Shown here piece by piece: positions 44,128-53,148 of a stretch of DNA of 64,000 bases. Below the pieces are notes generated by a model. That model searched no databases. It had not been told where the DNA came from and saw only the letters and a program-made list of their open reading frames with translations. The stretch comes from JACMLD01 sp047602295 (lineage in GTDB: Bacteria > Bacteroidota > Bacteroidia > Chitinophagales > Chitinophagaceae): NCBI GenBank assembly GCA_047602295.1, contig JASGHP010000001.1:5518001-5582000 (forward strand), written 5' to 3'. The translations under genes and the position numbers were made by a program. Position 1 is the stretch's first letter, and each line of letters opens with the position of its first letter.

Positions 44128-44982
44128 TTAGCTACCGTAAGCTTTCAATACCTGTTTAGAAGTTCCCAAACCATCAATGCCTAATTCTACCACATCTCCT
44201 GCTTTAAGATAAGGCTGAGGACTCATGCCCATAGCCACGCCAGCAGGTGTACCTGTAGAAATAACATCACCTGGCAACAGTGTCATAAACTGGCTTGTAT
44301 AAGCAATCAGGTGAGGTATTTTAAAAATCAGGTTGGCAGTGGTGCCATCCTGCATTTTTTTGCCATTAACGGTAAGCCACAACCGAAGATTGTCTACATC
44401 AGCAATTTCATCTTTGGTTACCATCCAGGGGCCCATAGGTGCAAAAGTGTCGCAGCCCTTTCCTTTGTCCCAGGTACCGCTTCTTTCTATCTGGAATTCT
44501 CTTTCAGACACGTCATTGTGCAGGCAATAACCGGCTATATAATCCATCGCTTCATCTTCATTTACATAACTGGCTTTCTTTCCTATTACAATTGCCAGCT
44601 CTACTTCCCAGTCTGTCTTCTTAGAGTTCTTTGGTATTACAATGTCATCAAAAGGACCACAGAGTGCAGTAGTAGCTTTCATAAATATTACCGGCTCTGG
44701 TGGTGGTGTAGCGCCGGTTTCTTTTGCATGGTCTGCATAGTTAAGGCCAATGCAAATAATTTTTGATGGTCTTGCTACTGGTGACAACAATTTTATATCG
44801 CCTTTAATCTCTGGCAAATTGTTGCCAGTTGATTTCAGGTAATCATCCAGTCTTTGCAAACCAAAGGTGGTAAAAAAGTTTTCGTTGTAATCTTCACCAA
44901 ATGCACTGGTATCATAATGCTTTCCGTCTTTTACAATACCTGTTTTTACATGTCCGTTTTCTGTATACCTTATCAGTTTCAT
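44128..44982 (-). CDS. fumarylacetoacetate hydrolase-family protein, probable 2,4-diketo-3-deoxy-sugar acid hydrolase
   Basis: 284 residues. FAH-domain motifs: KIICIGLNYADHAKETG, EPVIFMKATTALCGPFDDI, DWEVELAIVIGKKA (metal-binding acids) and HNDVSERE, followed by DVISTGTPAGVAMG. Size and small N-terminal cap match hydrolases acting on 2,4-diketo-3-deoxy-fuconate/rhamnonate in the oxidative deoxy-hexose route, giving pyruvate and lactate. An SDR gene eight bases upstream and an aldo/keto reductase nearby support that pathway, but the dehydratase and lactonase are not in the window, so the exact sugar is inferred. Cytosolic. Last gene before the terminator. Confidence 0.78.
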   Translation of the reverse strand: MKLIRYTENGHVKTGIVKDGKHYDTSAFGEDYNENFFTTFGLQRLDDYLKSTGNNLPEIKGDIKLLSPVARPSKIICIGLNYADHAKETGATPPPEPVIFMKATTALCGPFDDIVIPKNSKKTDWEVELAIVIGKKASYVNEDEAMDYIAGYCLHNDVSEREFQIERSGTWDKGKGCDTFAPMGPWMVTKDEIADVDNLRLWLTVNGKKMQDGTTANLIFKIPHLIAYTSQFMTLLPGDVISTGTPAGVAMGMSPQPYLKAGDVVELGIDGLGTSKQVLKAYGS

Positions 44983-44990
44983 GTGTATGT

Positions 44991-45755
44991 TTAGTTATTG
45001 AGTTTTATAAAACCGCCGTCAATAGGATAATCGCAACCAGTAATGAAAGATGCTTCAGGCGAGCAAAGATATAATATCAGGTGGGCAATTTCATCTGGTT
45101 TTGCCATGCGGCCAATAGGCTGTGTTTTAGAAAGCTTTTCAAACATCTCTGCTTCTTTGCCAGGATAGTTTTTAGCCAGGAACCCATCTACAAAAGCAGT
45201 ATGTACCCGCGCCGGAGAGATGCTATTGCAACGGATATTATCTGCCAGGTAATCTTTAGCAACAGATAATGTCATTGCCGCTACAGCACCTTTTGTCATT
45301 GAATAAGCGAAGCGATCTGGTATGCCGACAATAGCTGCAATAGAAGCCATGTTTAATATAACACCGCCTTTATTTTTTTTCATTAAAGGAATAGCAGCAT
45401 ACAAACAATTATAAAGTCCTTTTACATTTATATTGAACAGTCGCTCAAAATCTGCTGTACTTGTGTTATCTGCTTTGCCAATATGAGACACACCTGCACT
45501 GTTTACCAATATATTTACCTGGCCAATTTTCTGGAATGCTTCCACTACTTTTTCCTGGCTGGATACATCCACTACATGCGCTGTTGCTTTGCCGCCTGCC
45601 CTTGTTATCTCCTGCACTGTTTCATCTGCCTGCTTTTGGTTGATATCTACAATGTGAACGTGTGCTTGTTGTTTGGCAAAAAGCAGTGCTACTGATTTTC
45701 CTATGCCGCTTCCTGCACCTGTTACTACTGCGTTTTGATTTTGTAAATTGAACAT
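44991..45755 (-). CDS. SDR-family oxidoreductase, probable 2-keto-3-deoxy-sugar acid dehydrogenase
   Basis: 254 residues with classical SDR motifs: TGAGSGIGKSVAL (TGxxxGIG), NILVNSAGVS (NNAG-like), NMASIAA (Ser), YSMTKGA (Tyr-x-x-x-Lys) and the C-terminal YPIDGGFIKLN. DIN at the end of beta-2 (VHIVDINQ) favours NAD+ over NADP+. Next to the FAH-family gene it fits the 2-keto-3-deoxy-L-fuconate/rhamnonate dehydrogenase that makes the diketo substrate of that hydrolase. Related SDRs serve many sugars, so substrate is from context only. Separated from the VOC gene by 65 bases. Confidence 0.78.
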   Translation of the reverse strand: MFNLQNQNAVVTGAGSGIGKSVALLFAKQQAHVHIVDINQKQADETVQEITRAGGKATAHVVDVSSQEKVVEAFQKIGQVNILVNSAGVSHIGKADNTSTADFERLFNINVKGLYNCLYAAIPLMKKNKGGVILNMASIAAIVGIPDRFAYSMTKGAVAAMTLSVAKDYLADNIRCNSISPARVHTAFVDGFLAKNYPGKEAEMFEKLSKTQPIGRMAKPDEIAHLILYLCSPEASFITGCDYPIDGGFIKLNN

Positions 45756-45820
45756 TGGGTATAAAATATAAATGATACAGAGATAATTTTAAAGAGACTG
45801 CAATATACTTTTTAGTTTTC

Positions 45821-46213
45821 CTATTCCAGCTTCCTGGCTATTTCCCATACATGACCAAACGGATCTTTTATGGCTCCTAAGCGATAGCCATAAGATTGAT
45901 CTGCTACAGGATACAACATACTTGCACCTGCTGCCACTGCCTTTGCTGCAACCGCATCCGGGTCTGCAACAAACAAACCCATTCTTACGGTTACACCACC
46001 CGCTGTTTCAGGGCTAAGGTTTCCATACTCGGGAGATTCGTCTGCAATAAAAAAATGTGCATTGTCAATGGCAAGTTCCGCAACAATCAACCCATCAGGG
46101 TCATCCACGCACATTATCTCAAAAGCATTAAAAGCTTTTTTATAAAAAGCCAATGCAAGTTTTCCATTCTTAACTGATAAAGTAGGAACGATGTGTGTTA
46201 TTGCAGCATCCAT
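45821..46213 (-). CDS. VOC superfamily protein (glyoxalase/PhnB-like)
   Basis: 130 residues forming one VOC domain: THIVPTLSVKNGKLALAFYK, EMAELAIDNAHFFIADE-like core, and GYRLGAIKDPFGHVWEIA at the end. PhnB-like members include glyoxalases, dioxygenases and stress proteins; no specific activity can be read. Metal-ligand candidates are His7 and the Glu in WEIA. It sits between the SDR and the aldo/keto reductase in the same direction, 14 bases from the latter, so it is probably co-expressed and may act on a reactive aldehyde or keto intermediate of the same pathway (inference). Confidence 0.75.
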   Translation of the reverse strand: MDAAITHIVPTLSVKNGKLALAFYKKAFNAFEIMCVDDPDGLIVAELAIDNAHFFIADESPEYGNLSPETAGGVTVRMGLFVADPDAVAAKAVAAGASMLYPVADQSYGYRLGAIKDPFGHVWEIARKLE

Positions 46214-46227
46214 ACAGCAGCTTACTA

Positions 46228-47220
46228 TTAGCCTTTTAATATTGTTTCTATCTCCTGCAACTCTTCATTGGAAAAATTGATATTATCCTGGCAACGTAAA
46301 GAATCTTCCAATTGCGATGGTTTGCTGGCGCCGATTAATACAGATGTTACTCGCTTGTCTTTCAGCAACCATGCCAATGCCATTTGCGCCAATGTTTGAT
46401 TGCGTTTAACAGCTATTGCATTCAAAGCATTTACCTGTTTTATTCTTTCAGGTGTTACCTGCTCTTCTTTCAAAAAACCGTGTGGCTTTGCTGCCCTTGA
46501 ATCTGCAGGTATGCCTTTCAAATATTTATTGGTGAGCAATCCCTGCGCTAATGGTGAAAACGGAATGCAACCTACACCATCTTTCTCCAGCGTATCTAAT
46601 AAACCATCTTCCACCCAACGCTCGAACATAGAATATTTAGGTTGATGAATGATGCAAGGCGTGCCCAATTGTTTTAAAAGCGCAAATGCTTTGGCAGCTT
46701 CTTCCTTTTTGTAATTAGACAATCCAACATACAATGCTTTTCCCTGGCGAACAATCAAATCTAATGCAGCCATTGTTTCTTCCAGCGGCGTATTAGGATC
46801 AGGACGATGATGATAAAATATATCTACGTAAGAAAGTCCCATTCTTTTCAAACTCTGATCAAGACTGGAAACTAAATATTTTTTTGAACCCCAATCTCCG
46901 TAAGGGCCTTCCCACATGTAATAACCTGCTTTGGTGGAAATGATCAGTTCATCGCGATAAGGAAGAAAATCCTGTTTTAGAATGCGGCCAAAGTTTTCTT
47001 CTGCACTACCGGGAGGCGGTCCGTAATTATTGGCCAGATCAAAATGCGTAACGCCATTATCAAACGCCAATTGTAAAATGCTGCGGTAGTTCTGGTATTC
47101 ATCTACATGACCGAAATTATGCCAGAGGCCTAAAGACAAAACAGGCAACTGAAGGCCGCTGTTGCCGCAACGGCGGTATTGCATTCTTTTATAACGATCG
47201 GGGTGTGCTGTATATGGCAT
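46228..47220 (-). CDS. aldo/keto reductase, YghZ/L-glyceraldehyde-3-phosphate reductase-like
   Basis: 330 residues. Catalytic tetrad region visible in FDLANNYGPPPGSAEENFGR (Asp, Tyr), STKAGYYMW (Lys) and YHHRPDPNTP (His). The start YKRMQYRRCGNSGLQLPVLS and GDWGSKKYLVSSLDQSLKRM are typical of the YghZ/Gpr group, which has the long WPGPYGDWGS-like insert. These NADPH enzymes reduce aldehydes, including L-glyceraldehyde 3-phosphate and methylglyoxal; some relatives oxidise L-fucose or L-rhamnose. The start at ATG 47220 is clear. It leads the small metabolic group after the sulfatase, 125 bases away. Confidence 0.85.
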   Translation of the reverse strand: MPYTAHPDRYKRMQYRRCGNSGLQLPVLSLGLWHNFGHVDEYQNYRSILQLAFDNGVTHFDLANNYGPPPGSAEENFGRILKQDFLPYRDELIISTKAGYYMWEGPYGDWGSKKYLVSSLDQSLKRMGLSYVDIFYHHRPDPNTPLEETMAALDLIVRQGKALYVGLSNYKKEEAAKAFALLKQLGTPCIIHQPKYSMFERWVEDGLLDTLEKDGVGCIPFSPLAQGLLTNKYLKGIPADSRAAKPHGFLKEEQVTPERIKQVNALNAIAVKRNQTLAQMALAWLLKDKRVTSVLIGASKPSQLEDSLRCQDNINFSNEELQEIETILKG

Positions 47221-47345
47221 TCAATATCTGGTTTATTGTTTTGAAACGATTGAACCAAATATCAGATAAAATATTCAAAAACATCCCTTCGGTTTGCAGA
47301 AGCATAGAAAATTTAATAGCACCAATAAAGTTGATAGGAAGCCTT

Positions 47346-48812
47346 CTATCTAAAGGCTCTTGCAAAAAAATTGCCGGTATTTTTCTTAGGCATTTCTCCT
47401 ACCAGCAAAGGCCATCTTGCATTGGGTTGATGTGCTTGCGCTATCATTCCGTCTAACTGTTTTGCTATATCCGGAAATGCCCCGGCCAGGTTATGTTGTT
47501 CGGAAGGGTCTGCATTCAAATCATACAATTCTACAGGCGCATCTGCATCTTTGCTTACATTCAGTTTAACTGCTTTCCAGTTTTTCCATCGCACTGCCTG
47601 CCTGCCATTGCTTTCATGAAATTCCCAATACAGGTAATCATGCTGGGGTTGTTCTCCTTTGGCTAATAATGTGGGCAATATTGAAATGCCATCTATATCT
47701 TTTGTAACCGGTATACCCGCAAGGTCCTGGAACAACGGATACAGATCATACAATGCAGCTACCTGGGTACTGGTAGCCGGCATAATCTTTCCTTTCCAAT
47801 AGGCAATAAACGGAACACGAATGCCACCTTCGTACAAATCTCTTTTGATACCGCGCAGTGAAGCATGGTTGTCAAAAAAATCTGGATCCCCACCGTGCTC
47901 CTGGTGCGGTCCGTTATCGCTGCTAAAAATTACCAGCGTATTATCGTCTATGCCTAAACGTTGTATAGTCCTGATAATTTCTCCGGTAAAACTATCCAGC
48001 CTGGCTACCATAGTGGCATAAGCTGCGTGGGGATAGGGTTCATAACGATGCTGCTCTCCATCTTTCTTAGCAGGCTTTTTTGGCTGTGGTGCCTCATTGA
48101 ATTTCTTTACATAATAATTGTACACACTGTCTTGCGGTGCAATTACATCTCCGTGCGGTAACGTATAGGGAAGAAAAAGAAAGAAAGGTTTATCATGCCT
48201 GCCATTCAGAAATTGCATGGCATGTGCATGAATATAATCAGCAGAATAAATTGCATTGGCATTCGCATTCTCAGGAATATCAATTTTCTGGTGATTGCTC
48301 CATAAAAAGTCAGGATAATAGTTATGCGCTTTCGAGTGACAATTGTATCCAAAAAATAAATCAAAGCCTTTTTTATTGGGATCGCCTGATGTAGAGATAT
48401 CGCCCATTCCCCATTTGCCAAAGGCTGCTGTTTCATATCCATTTGTTTGCAGGATGCTTGCAATGGTTACCACAGAATCCGGCAGCGGCACCTGCCCTAT
48501 TGGCTTGTACCCTTCATTGCCACGAATAACAGCATGACCAGTATGTAAGCCGGTTAAAAAGCTGGTGCGTGAAGGTGCGCAAACCGTTGTGCCGGCATAG
48601 AATTGCGTAAAGCGCATGCCTTCTTTTGCCATTGCATCAATATTGGGCGTCTCTGTTTTCTTTTGTCCGTAACAACCCAAATCTGAATAGCCTAAATCAT
48701 CTGCAAGAATAAAAATAATATTAGGCGGCCTGTGTGCCGGCTGAGGCTGGGCCTTTAATAATAAAGATGATAATAGTGCTATCAATAGCACTATTGATTT
48801 AGGGGGCTTCAT
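47346..48812 (-). CDS. secreted sulfatase (formylglycine type, family S1)
   Basis: 488 residues from the ATG at 48810-48812 (a TTG one codon earlier is in frame). Signal peptide MKPPKSIVLLIALLSSLLLKAQ. Sulfatase motifs: IIFILADDLGYSDLGCYG (metal-binding Asp pair), VCAPSRTSFLTG where CxPSR is the formylglycine signature and Cys the residue to be matured, GKWGMG, and SSDNGPHQEHGG (metal ligands). It removes sulfate esters from glycans in the periplasm or outside. An anaerobic or aerobic maturase is required but not seen here. Preceded by 191 bp of non-coding DNA after the CE15 gene. Position between PUL enzymes and deoxysugar genes suggests a sulfated polysaccharide substrate. Confidence 0.9.
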   Translation of the reverse strand: MKPPKSIVLLIALLSSLLLKAQPQPAHRPPNIIFILADDLGYSDLGCYGQKKTETPNIDAMAKEGMRFTQFYAGTTVCAPSRTSFLTGLHTGHAVIRGNEGYKPIGQVPLPDSVVTIASILQTNGYETAAFGKWGMGDISTSGDPNKKGFDLFFGYNCHSKAHNYYPDFLWSNHQKIDIPENANANAIYSADYIHAHAMQFLNGRHDKPFFLFLPYTLPHGDVIAPQDSVYNYYVKKFNEAPQPKKPAKKDGEQHRYEPYPHAAYATMVARLDSFTGEIIRTIQRLGIDDNTLVIFSSDNGPHQEHGGDPDFFDNHASLRGIKRDLYEGGIRVPFIAYWKGKIMPATSTQVAALYDLYPLFQDLAGIPVTKDIDGISILPTLLAKGEQPQHDYLYWEFHESNGRQAVRWKNWKAVKLNVSKDADAPVELYDLNADPSEQHNLAGAFPDIAKQLDGMIAQAHQPNARWPLLVGEMPKKNTGNFFARAFR

Positions 48813-49003
48813 CAAAAAGTTTATTAGCTATATTCTTTGTTACCAGCAGCAGCCTTGATAATCACCATTGGAGTCTGTCCCGCAGCAAATGCCGAACCGT
48901 ACTCTTCAACTGTATATCAATACTTAACCACTGCGGCAACAAGATACAATGAGTTCCGGAGATTAAAATGTCATTAACATAAAAAATAAACCCGCATCAA
49001 GCG

Positions 49004-50284
49004 CTACTTCCAATACTTATCCACAAAAGCGAGGTATTGCTGCCAGTCGTACAAGGTTACATCGTGCCTGCCCGCCCGTATATGGTATCTGATGTTTTCA
49101 CCCACCGGCTGGTGCAAGCCTGGCATATCTGCAGTGGGTATCCCTTTTTTGTTAAACAAAGCATAGACCGGACCTGCATTGTAAGCGCTTAAGAATTCAC
49201 CTTTAGGGTCCGACCATTGATCGCCTTCTGCACTGGCTACATACAAAGGGCGTGGCGCCATTAAAGAAAGCAACATATGCTGATCTAAAGGCAACTCATC
49301 CGTATTATCGCCATAGGTTTTATACTTCTCTGCAAACCACCACGGAAATTTTTGGTTGATGATAGCCACTGTTTCTCCATAAAATCTTTTTGATAAAGCG
49401 GCACCACCTTCGCCAGATTCATTAGAAATAACAACAGAAAACCTGGCATCGGATGCCGCAGCCCACAAAGCTGCTTTGCCTAATCTTGAATGCCCTATCA
49501 ATGCAATTTTATTGGCGTCAATGGCTGGATCTTGTTGCAAATAATCGCCAATACGCCCAAGCCCCCATGCCCATGCGCCTATCGCACCCCATTCTTCCGG
49601 TTGTATTTTTAATGCTGTTGCCATGGTAGTTCTGATACCGGTCTTCCATCCATCTGCATAGTCTGGTTCAACATCGCCGTAATAGGCTACTGCCAATCCA
49701 TAACCATGAGCAAGAACCTGGCGCAATTGCCACTGGCTGGTATCTGTGCCGCGGGTAGAATCTGTAGCGTGATTGTTTATTACCCTGCCACCTCTTGATG
49801 ACATCCATGATTCTGTTAGAAATATTCCACTATCTGCAACTATGCTTTGATTGCCACCAAAATTATAACCTACAAAAACAGGCACGGGCTTTTTTGCATT
49901 TGCAGGAAGATATACCAGCAGATCTATAAATATGTTTTTATTCTTTCCTAATAAATATATCCTTACCTGCTTGCGCACAGCTTCACCGTTTAATGCATGT
50001 GCATTGGTTTCACGCACATAAAAAGTAGGAGTAACTTTTTGCGTAGGAAAGCGACCATACACATTTTCTTCAAATAAATGATAGATATAAGGTCTTTGTA
50101 TTTTCTGCCACTCTGCTGCAGTGGCGATTTTCTTTCCGTCTTTACCTAATAAAGGATCTGGCAATGCATAGGCAGGAACTTTGTCTTCGCTACTGTTGGC
50201 AGGTTTTTGTGCCTGCAAAAATAAGCTGCTCAAAATAAACCCTGAACCCAGGAGTATAACGTTTATCAGCAATCGTAAATGCAT
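49004..50284 (-). CDS. CE15-like glucuronoyl esterase
   Basis: 426 residues. Signal peptide 1-25 (INVILLGSGFILSSLFLQAQ). Alpha/beta hydrolase of the CE15 type: catalytic Ser in ALIGHSRLGKAALWAAA (G-x-SR-x-GK), the following VISNESGEGGAALSKR, the PLDQHMLLSLMAPRPL region, and catalytic His in RAGRHDVTLYDW. CE15 enzymes split ester links between 4-O-methyl-glucuronic acid and alcohols, classically lignin-xylan bonds, and in Bacteroidota PULs act on other uronic acid esters. Starts two bases after the GH105 stop (50287), so translationally close. Secreted or periplasmic. Confidence 0.85.
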   Translation of the reverse strand: MHLRLLINVILLGSGFILSSLFLQAQKPANSSEDKVPAYALPDPLLGKDGKKIATAAEWQKIQRPYIYHLFEENVYGRFPTQKVTPTFYVRETNAHALNGEAVRKQVRIYLLGKNKNIFIDLLVYLPANAKKPVPVFVGYNFGGNQSIVADSGIFLTESWMSSRGGRVINNHATDSTRGTDTSQWQLRQVLAHGYGLAVAYYGDVEPDYADGWKTGIRTTMATALKIQPEEWGAIGAWAWGLGRIGDYLQQDPAIDANKIALIGHSRLGKAALWAAASDARFSVVISNESGEGGAALSKRFYGETVAIINQKFPWWFAEKYKTYGDNTDELPLDQHMLLSLMAPRPLYVASAEGDQWSDPKGEFLSAYNAGPVYALFNKKGIPTADMPGLHQPVGENIRYHIRAGRHDVTLYDWQQYLAFVDKYWK

Positions 50285-50286
50285 GG

Positions 50287-51417
50287 CTATTTATTTTTGA
50301 GTTTGTACATTTCTGAACCTGCCAGCAAAAAACATCCCAGGCCATAGTCTTCAAAATCGGGCCTGCTGGTATAAGTAACGGGCTGACCATCTTTCGGTTC
50401 TTTGCCTGTGCCCTGCACAAAGCCTAATGAACCGTTAGGCGTTACACATTCTGTTGCCATGGCATTCCATGCTTTTATAATAACTGGCAGGTATTCTTCT
50501 CTGGATAAAATACCGTTATTAATTCCCCAAGCCATACCATAAGTAAACAAACCAGTACCAGACAATTCTTTTCCGCCAAAATGGGTAGAGTCGTGCAAAC
50601 TGACATTCCAAAAACCATCTGTGCGTTGCAAAGGCAATAGAGCTTTCAGCATGTCTTTATAATCCTGCAGGTATTCTTTGTAATGAGGATTTGATTTAGG
50701 CAGTATAGAAAGTGTGCGCACCAATGCAGCAACTACCCAACCATTACCGCGGCTCCAATAACAATCTGCTCCATTGGGTTCTTTGTAAGGCGGAACAAAA
50801 TCTTTATCTCTCCACCATAAATGATCAACAGCATTGTACAAACCATTACCACCATGTTTGTATTTCGAGAATGCATACATCTCATACATTCTTCCATAAT
50901 AACTGGTGTCTTTATATAGCTTACCCAACCTCGCAAATACAGGCATGGCCATTTGTATAGCATCAATCCAATTCCAATCGTCCACCTTGTCAGTAGCAAT
51001 CATATTGTCAATACAAGCTTTAATGTCTGCAATTCGTTCCTCTCTTTTATCTATCAAATACAAATCGATATAAGTTTGTCCGCAACATTGATTGTCTGCA
51101 TTCCTCACTTTATTACCACCGTTTAAACCCCAATGGTGCTTATCGCCCCATTGCACAGCATAATCGTAATAGGTTTTATTTTTATCGATGCTATACAGCG
51201 CCATCAGCCCTTCATAGTATACAGCTCTTGTCCATATATTGCTGGGGCGTTCTTTATTAGTAATAATTGTTTTACCAGCATCGGGCCACGCATTCATAAA
51301 ATAAGCATTGGCAACCTGCATTTTTTGGAGAACATCGGTTTTATTCGGAACTGCTTGTGCAAAAACACAAGACTGTATTGCAGCAAACAAAAAAAAGGCA
51401 AACAATATTCTTTTCAT
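50287..51417 (-). CDS. unsaturated uronyl hydrolase, glycoside hydrolase family 105/88
   Basis: 376 residues from the ATG at 51415-51417 (MKRILFAFFLFAAIQSCVFAQ); the frame upstream starts with TTG at 51435. (alpha/alpha)6 barrel motifs: NADNQCCGQTYIDLYLID, WNWIDAIQMAMPVFARLG (the Asp of WIDA fits the catalytic Asp of YteR-type enzymes), and CYWSRGNGWVVAALVRTL. These enzymes remove the unsaturated uronic acid left by polysaccharide lyases, from rhamnogalacturonan, ulvan or glucuronan. No lyase is in the window. Periplasmic; lies between the CE15 and DUF1080 genes with 2- and 41-base gaps in the same operon. Confidence 0.87.
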   Translation of the reverse strand: MKRILFAFFLFAAIQSCVFAQAVPNKTDVLQKMQVANAYFMNAWPDAGKTIITNKERPSNIWTRAVYYEGLMALYSIDKNKTYYDYAVQWGDKHHWGLNGGNKVRNADNQCCGQTYIDLYLIDKREERIADIKACIDNMIATDKVDDWNWIDAIQMAMPVFARLGKLYKDTSYYGRMYEMYAFSKYKHGGNGLYNAVDHLWWRDKDFVPPYKEPNGADCYWSRGNGWVVAALVRTLSILPKSNPHYKEYLQDYKDMLKALLPLQRTDGFWNVSLHDSTHFGGKELSGTGLFTYGMAWGINNGILSREEYLPVIIKAWNAMATECVTPNGSLGFVQGTGKEPKDGQPVTYTSRPDFEDYGLGCFLLAGSEMYKLKNK

Positions 51418-51458
51418 TTTTATTGATTTATTCAAATTTCGGTTATCGCTTCAATAAT

Positions 51459-53006
51459 TTACAATCCACGGATTCTTACGTTTCGGTAATAAACTTCAGC
51501 GTATTCAGACTGCAACAATATTCTTCCGCCTTTGAGACTTGCATTTGTTCCGTAGTTTACCACAGTTCCATTTACAATATGCACACATGTTCCGTTATAA
51601 GATATTATTTCAATTGTATTCCATTCGCCATTGGGCTTTTCAGCATCTTTCTTCTTTTCGGCGCGGGTATGTGCTGATGGCTTATTTATTTTACCATCAA
51701 CCATAATAGTGCTCATGCCCAATAACCAAAAATCACCTACATCCCCTTCCTGCACCTGGCATTCAATAGAAGCAGGCCAAATGGAATCTGGTTCATTTAC
51801 AGGAATATTATAACAAATCCCTGCGTCTCGTTTTTCATTTTGTCTTGGAGGCCATTTCTTCTCTCCCCATTTGAAATCAACTTTCAGATGAAAGTTCTGC
51901 CACGATTTTTCAGTGATTGCATAGCCGAGTTCTTTTCCATTTACATGCAACGCATCATCTTCAATCCTGAAATTTTCTGAGTCTTCTTTATTTTCTTTGT
52001 CTTTTATAAAAGTATGCCAGCCATTTAAATTTTTGCCATTAAAAATGGTAGTATAAAAATCATCCTCTACCGGAGTTATATTTTTAACCAGGAAGACATA
52101 ATCGTTATAGTCTCCATTTTTTGCTTCTTCAAAACAAACCAGGTATTGGTTTTGCAATTGTTTGCCTGTTTGATCTTTCAGCAGATAAATCCTTGTTGCA
52201 TGAACAGCATTATCGTGATGCAGCAGCATATTCCAAACATCTTCTGAATAAGCACTGTGAGTTGGGCCGGTAGCATAAAATCCGAAGTTTTTTTCACCGG
52301 GTTCAAAAGCAATATTACCGTTGGCCATTGCGGGAAACAATGTTTGGTGCTCCGGAAATTTTCCAGCTTTCGACAAAACGCCTACTTCTTGTTTAACAGG
52401 TCCATCAGCAGAAAGCAGATAATATCCAAATGGCAGTTCAAAGTCGTGAGAGTACCTTGCTACGGGAATCATTTCTACTTTCCCTTTACCGGCTTTGCGA
52501 AATATAGGATACTTCAATTCGTCACCCTGCAATTCTGGTCTGCAATGATTGGCAAGACCCGTCCAGCCAATATTAGTTTGATAACCGAGTGCTTGCACTA
52601 TTTTTGAAAGCGGCGCTTCATTTTCTCCTTCAAGCGCCTGAGTGCTTAAACCCGACAGTTCTGCAATTGCTAAAGTTTTTGCAGTCATACTAACTAATTC
52701 AAACTTTGCTGCCGTAAGTCCGGTAAAAGTGTTATTGGGTTTGAAAAGTAATTCCCATTGCTTTTGTTTAGTGTGCAAAGATGAAATCATGCGTACAAGG
52801 AAACTGCTGCTGTCGCCGCTTATCCATTTTACATGAACAACTCCGGTGGTTGATCGCACAGATAAAGTATCGGGCTTGCTTGTTGTGCCCCGTATTGCAG
52901 AAAGCGAATAATGTTTAGACGCAATACCGATAGAGGACTGGGCATCTACTCTTACTATTGCAATAAGTAGTGCAATAAAAACAAGATGGCATTTTTCAAT
53001 TTTCAT
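51459..53006 (-). CDS. secreted two-domain protein with C-terminal DUF1080 (3-keto-disaccharide hydrolase-like) domain
   Basis: 515 residues. Signal peptide 1-22 (FIALLIAIVRVDAQ). The N-terminal roughly 300 residues form a beta-rich domain I do not recognise; it ends YNDYVFLVKNITP, like the calcium-type repeats that close some C-terminal PEP or DUF4114-like domains. Residues about 325-513 are DUF1080: FYTTIFNGKNLNGWHTFI, a LamG/concanavalin-like sandwich, with RDAGICYNI and GEWNTIEIISYNG. DUF1080 proteins include 3-keto-glucoside hydrolases and sugar-binding modules in PULs. It follows SusD by 142 bases that contain a terminator-like hairpin. Catalysis is uncertain. Confidence 0.75.
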   Translation of the reverse strand: MKIEKCHLVFIALLIAIVRVDAQSSIGIASKHYSLSAIRGTTSKPDTLSVRSTTGVVHVKWISGDSSSFLVRMISSLHTKQKQWELLFKPNNTFTGLTAAKFELVSMTAKTLAIAELSGLSTQALEGENEAPLSKIVQALGYQTNIGWTGLANHCRPELQGDELKYPIFRKAGKGKVEMIPVARYSHDFELPFGYYLLSADGPVKQEVGVLSKAGKFPEHQTLFPAMANGNIAFEPGEKNFGFYATGPTHSAYSEDVWNMLLHHDNAVHATRIYLLKDQTGKQLQNQYLVCFEEAKNGDYNDYVFLVKNITPVEDDFYTTIFNGKNLNGWHTFIKDKENKEDSENFRIEDDALHVNGKELGYAITEKSWQNFHLKVDFKWGEKKWPPRQNEKRDAGICYNIPVNEPDSIWPASIECQVQEGDVGDFWLLGMSTIMVDGKINKPSAHTRAEKKKDAEKPNGEWNTIEIISYNGTCVHIVNGTVVNYGTNASLKGGRILLQSEYAEVYYRNVRIRGL

Positions 53007-53066
53007 ATGATTGTCTGCTTTATTAAGTTAATCATAAACGGTGAGACTTGTTCATGTTTACAAAAA

Positions 53067-53102
53067 CAAAAGCCCGCTACCAATAAAGGAGACAGGCTTT
53101 TG
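53067..53102 (-). terminator. hairpin after susD, possible attenuator within the PUL operon
   Basis: CAAAAGCC (53067-53074) and GGCTTTTG (53095-53102) with a 20-base loop. On the minus strand the stem is followed by TTTTTGTAAAC. It would lower expression of downstream enzyme genes relative to susCD. Confidence 0.5.
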
Positions 53103-53148
53103 CAGGACAGAATATAATGGAACTAATGGAATAAACTTTTACCCATAT

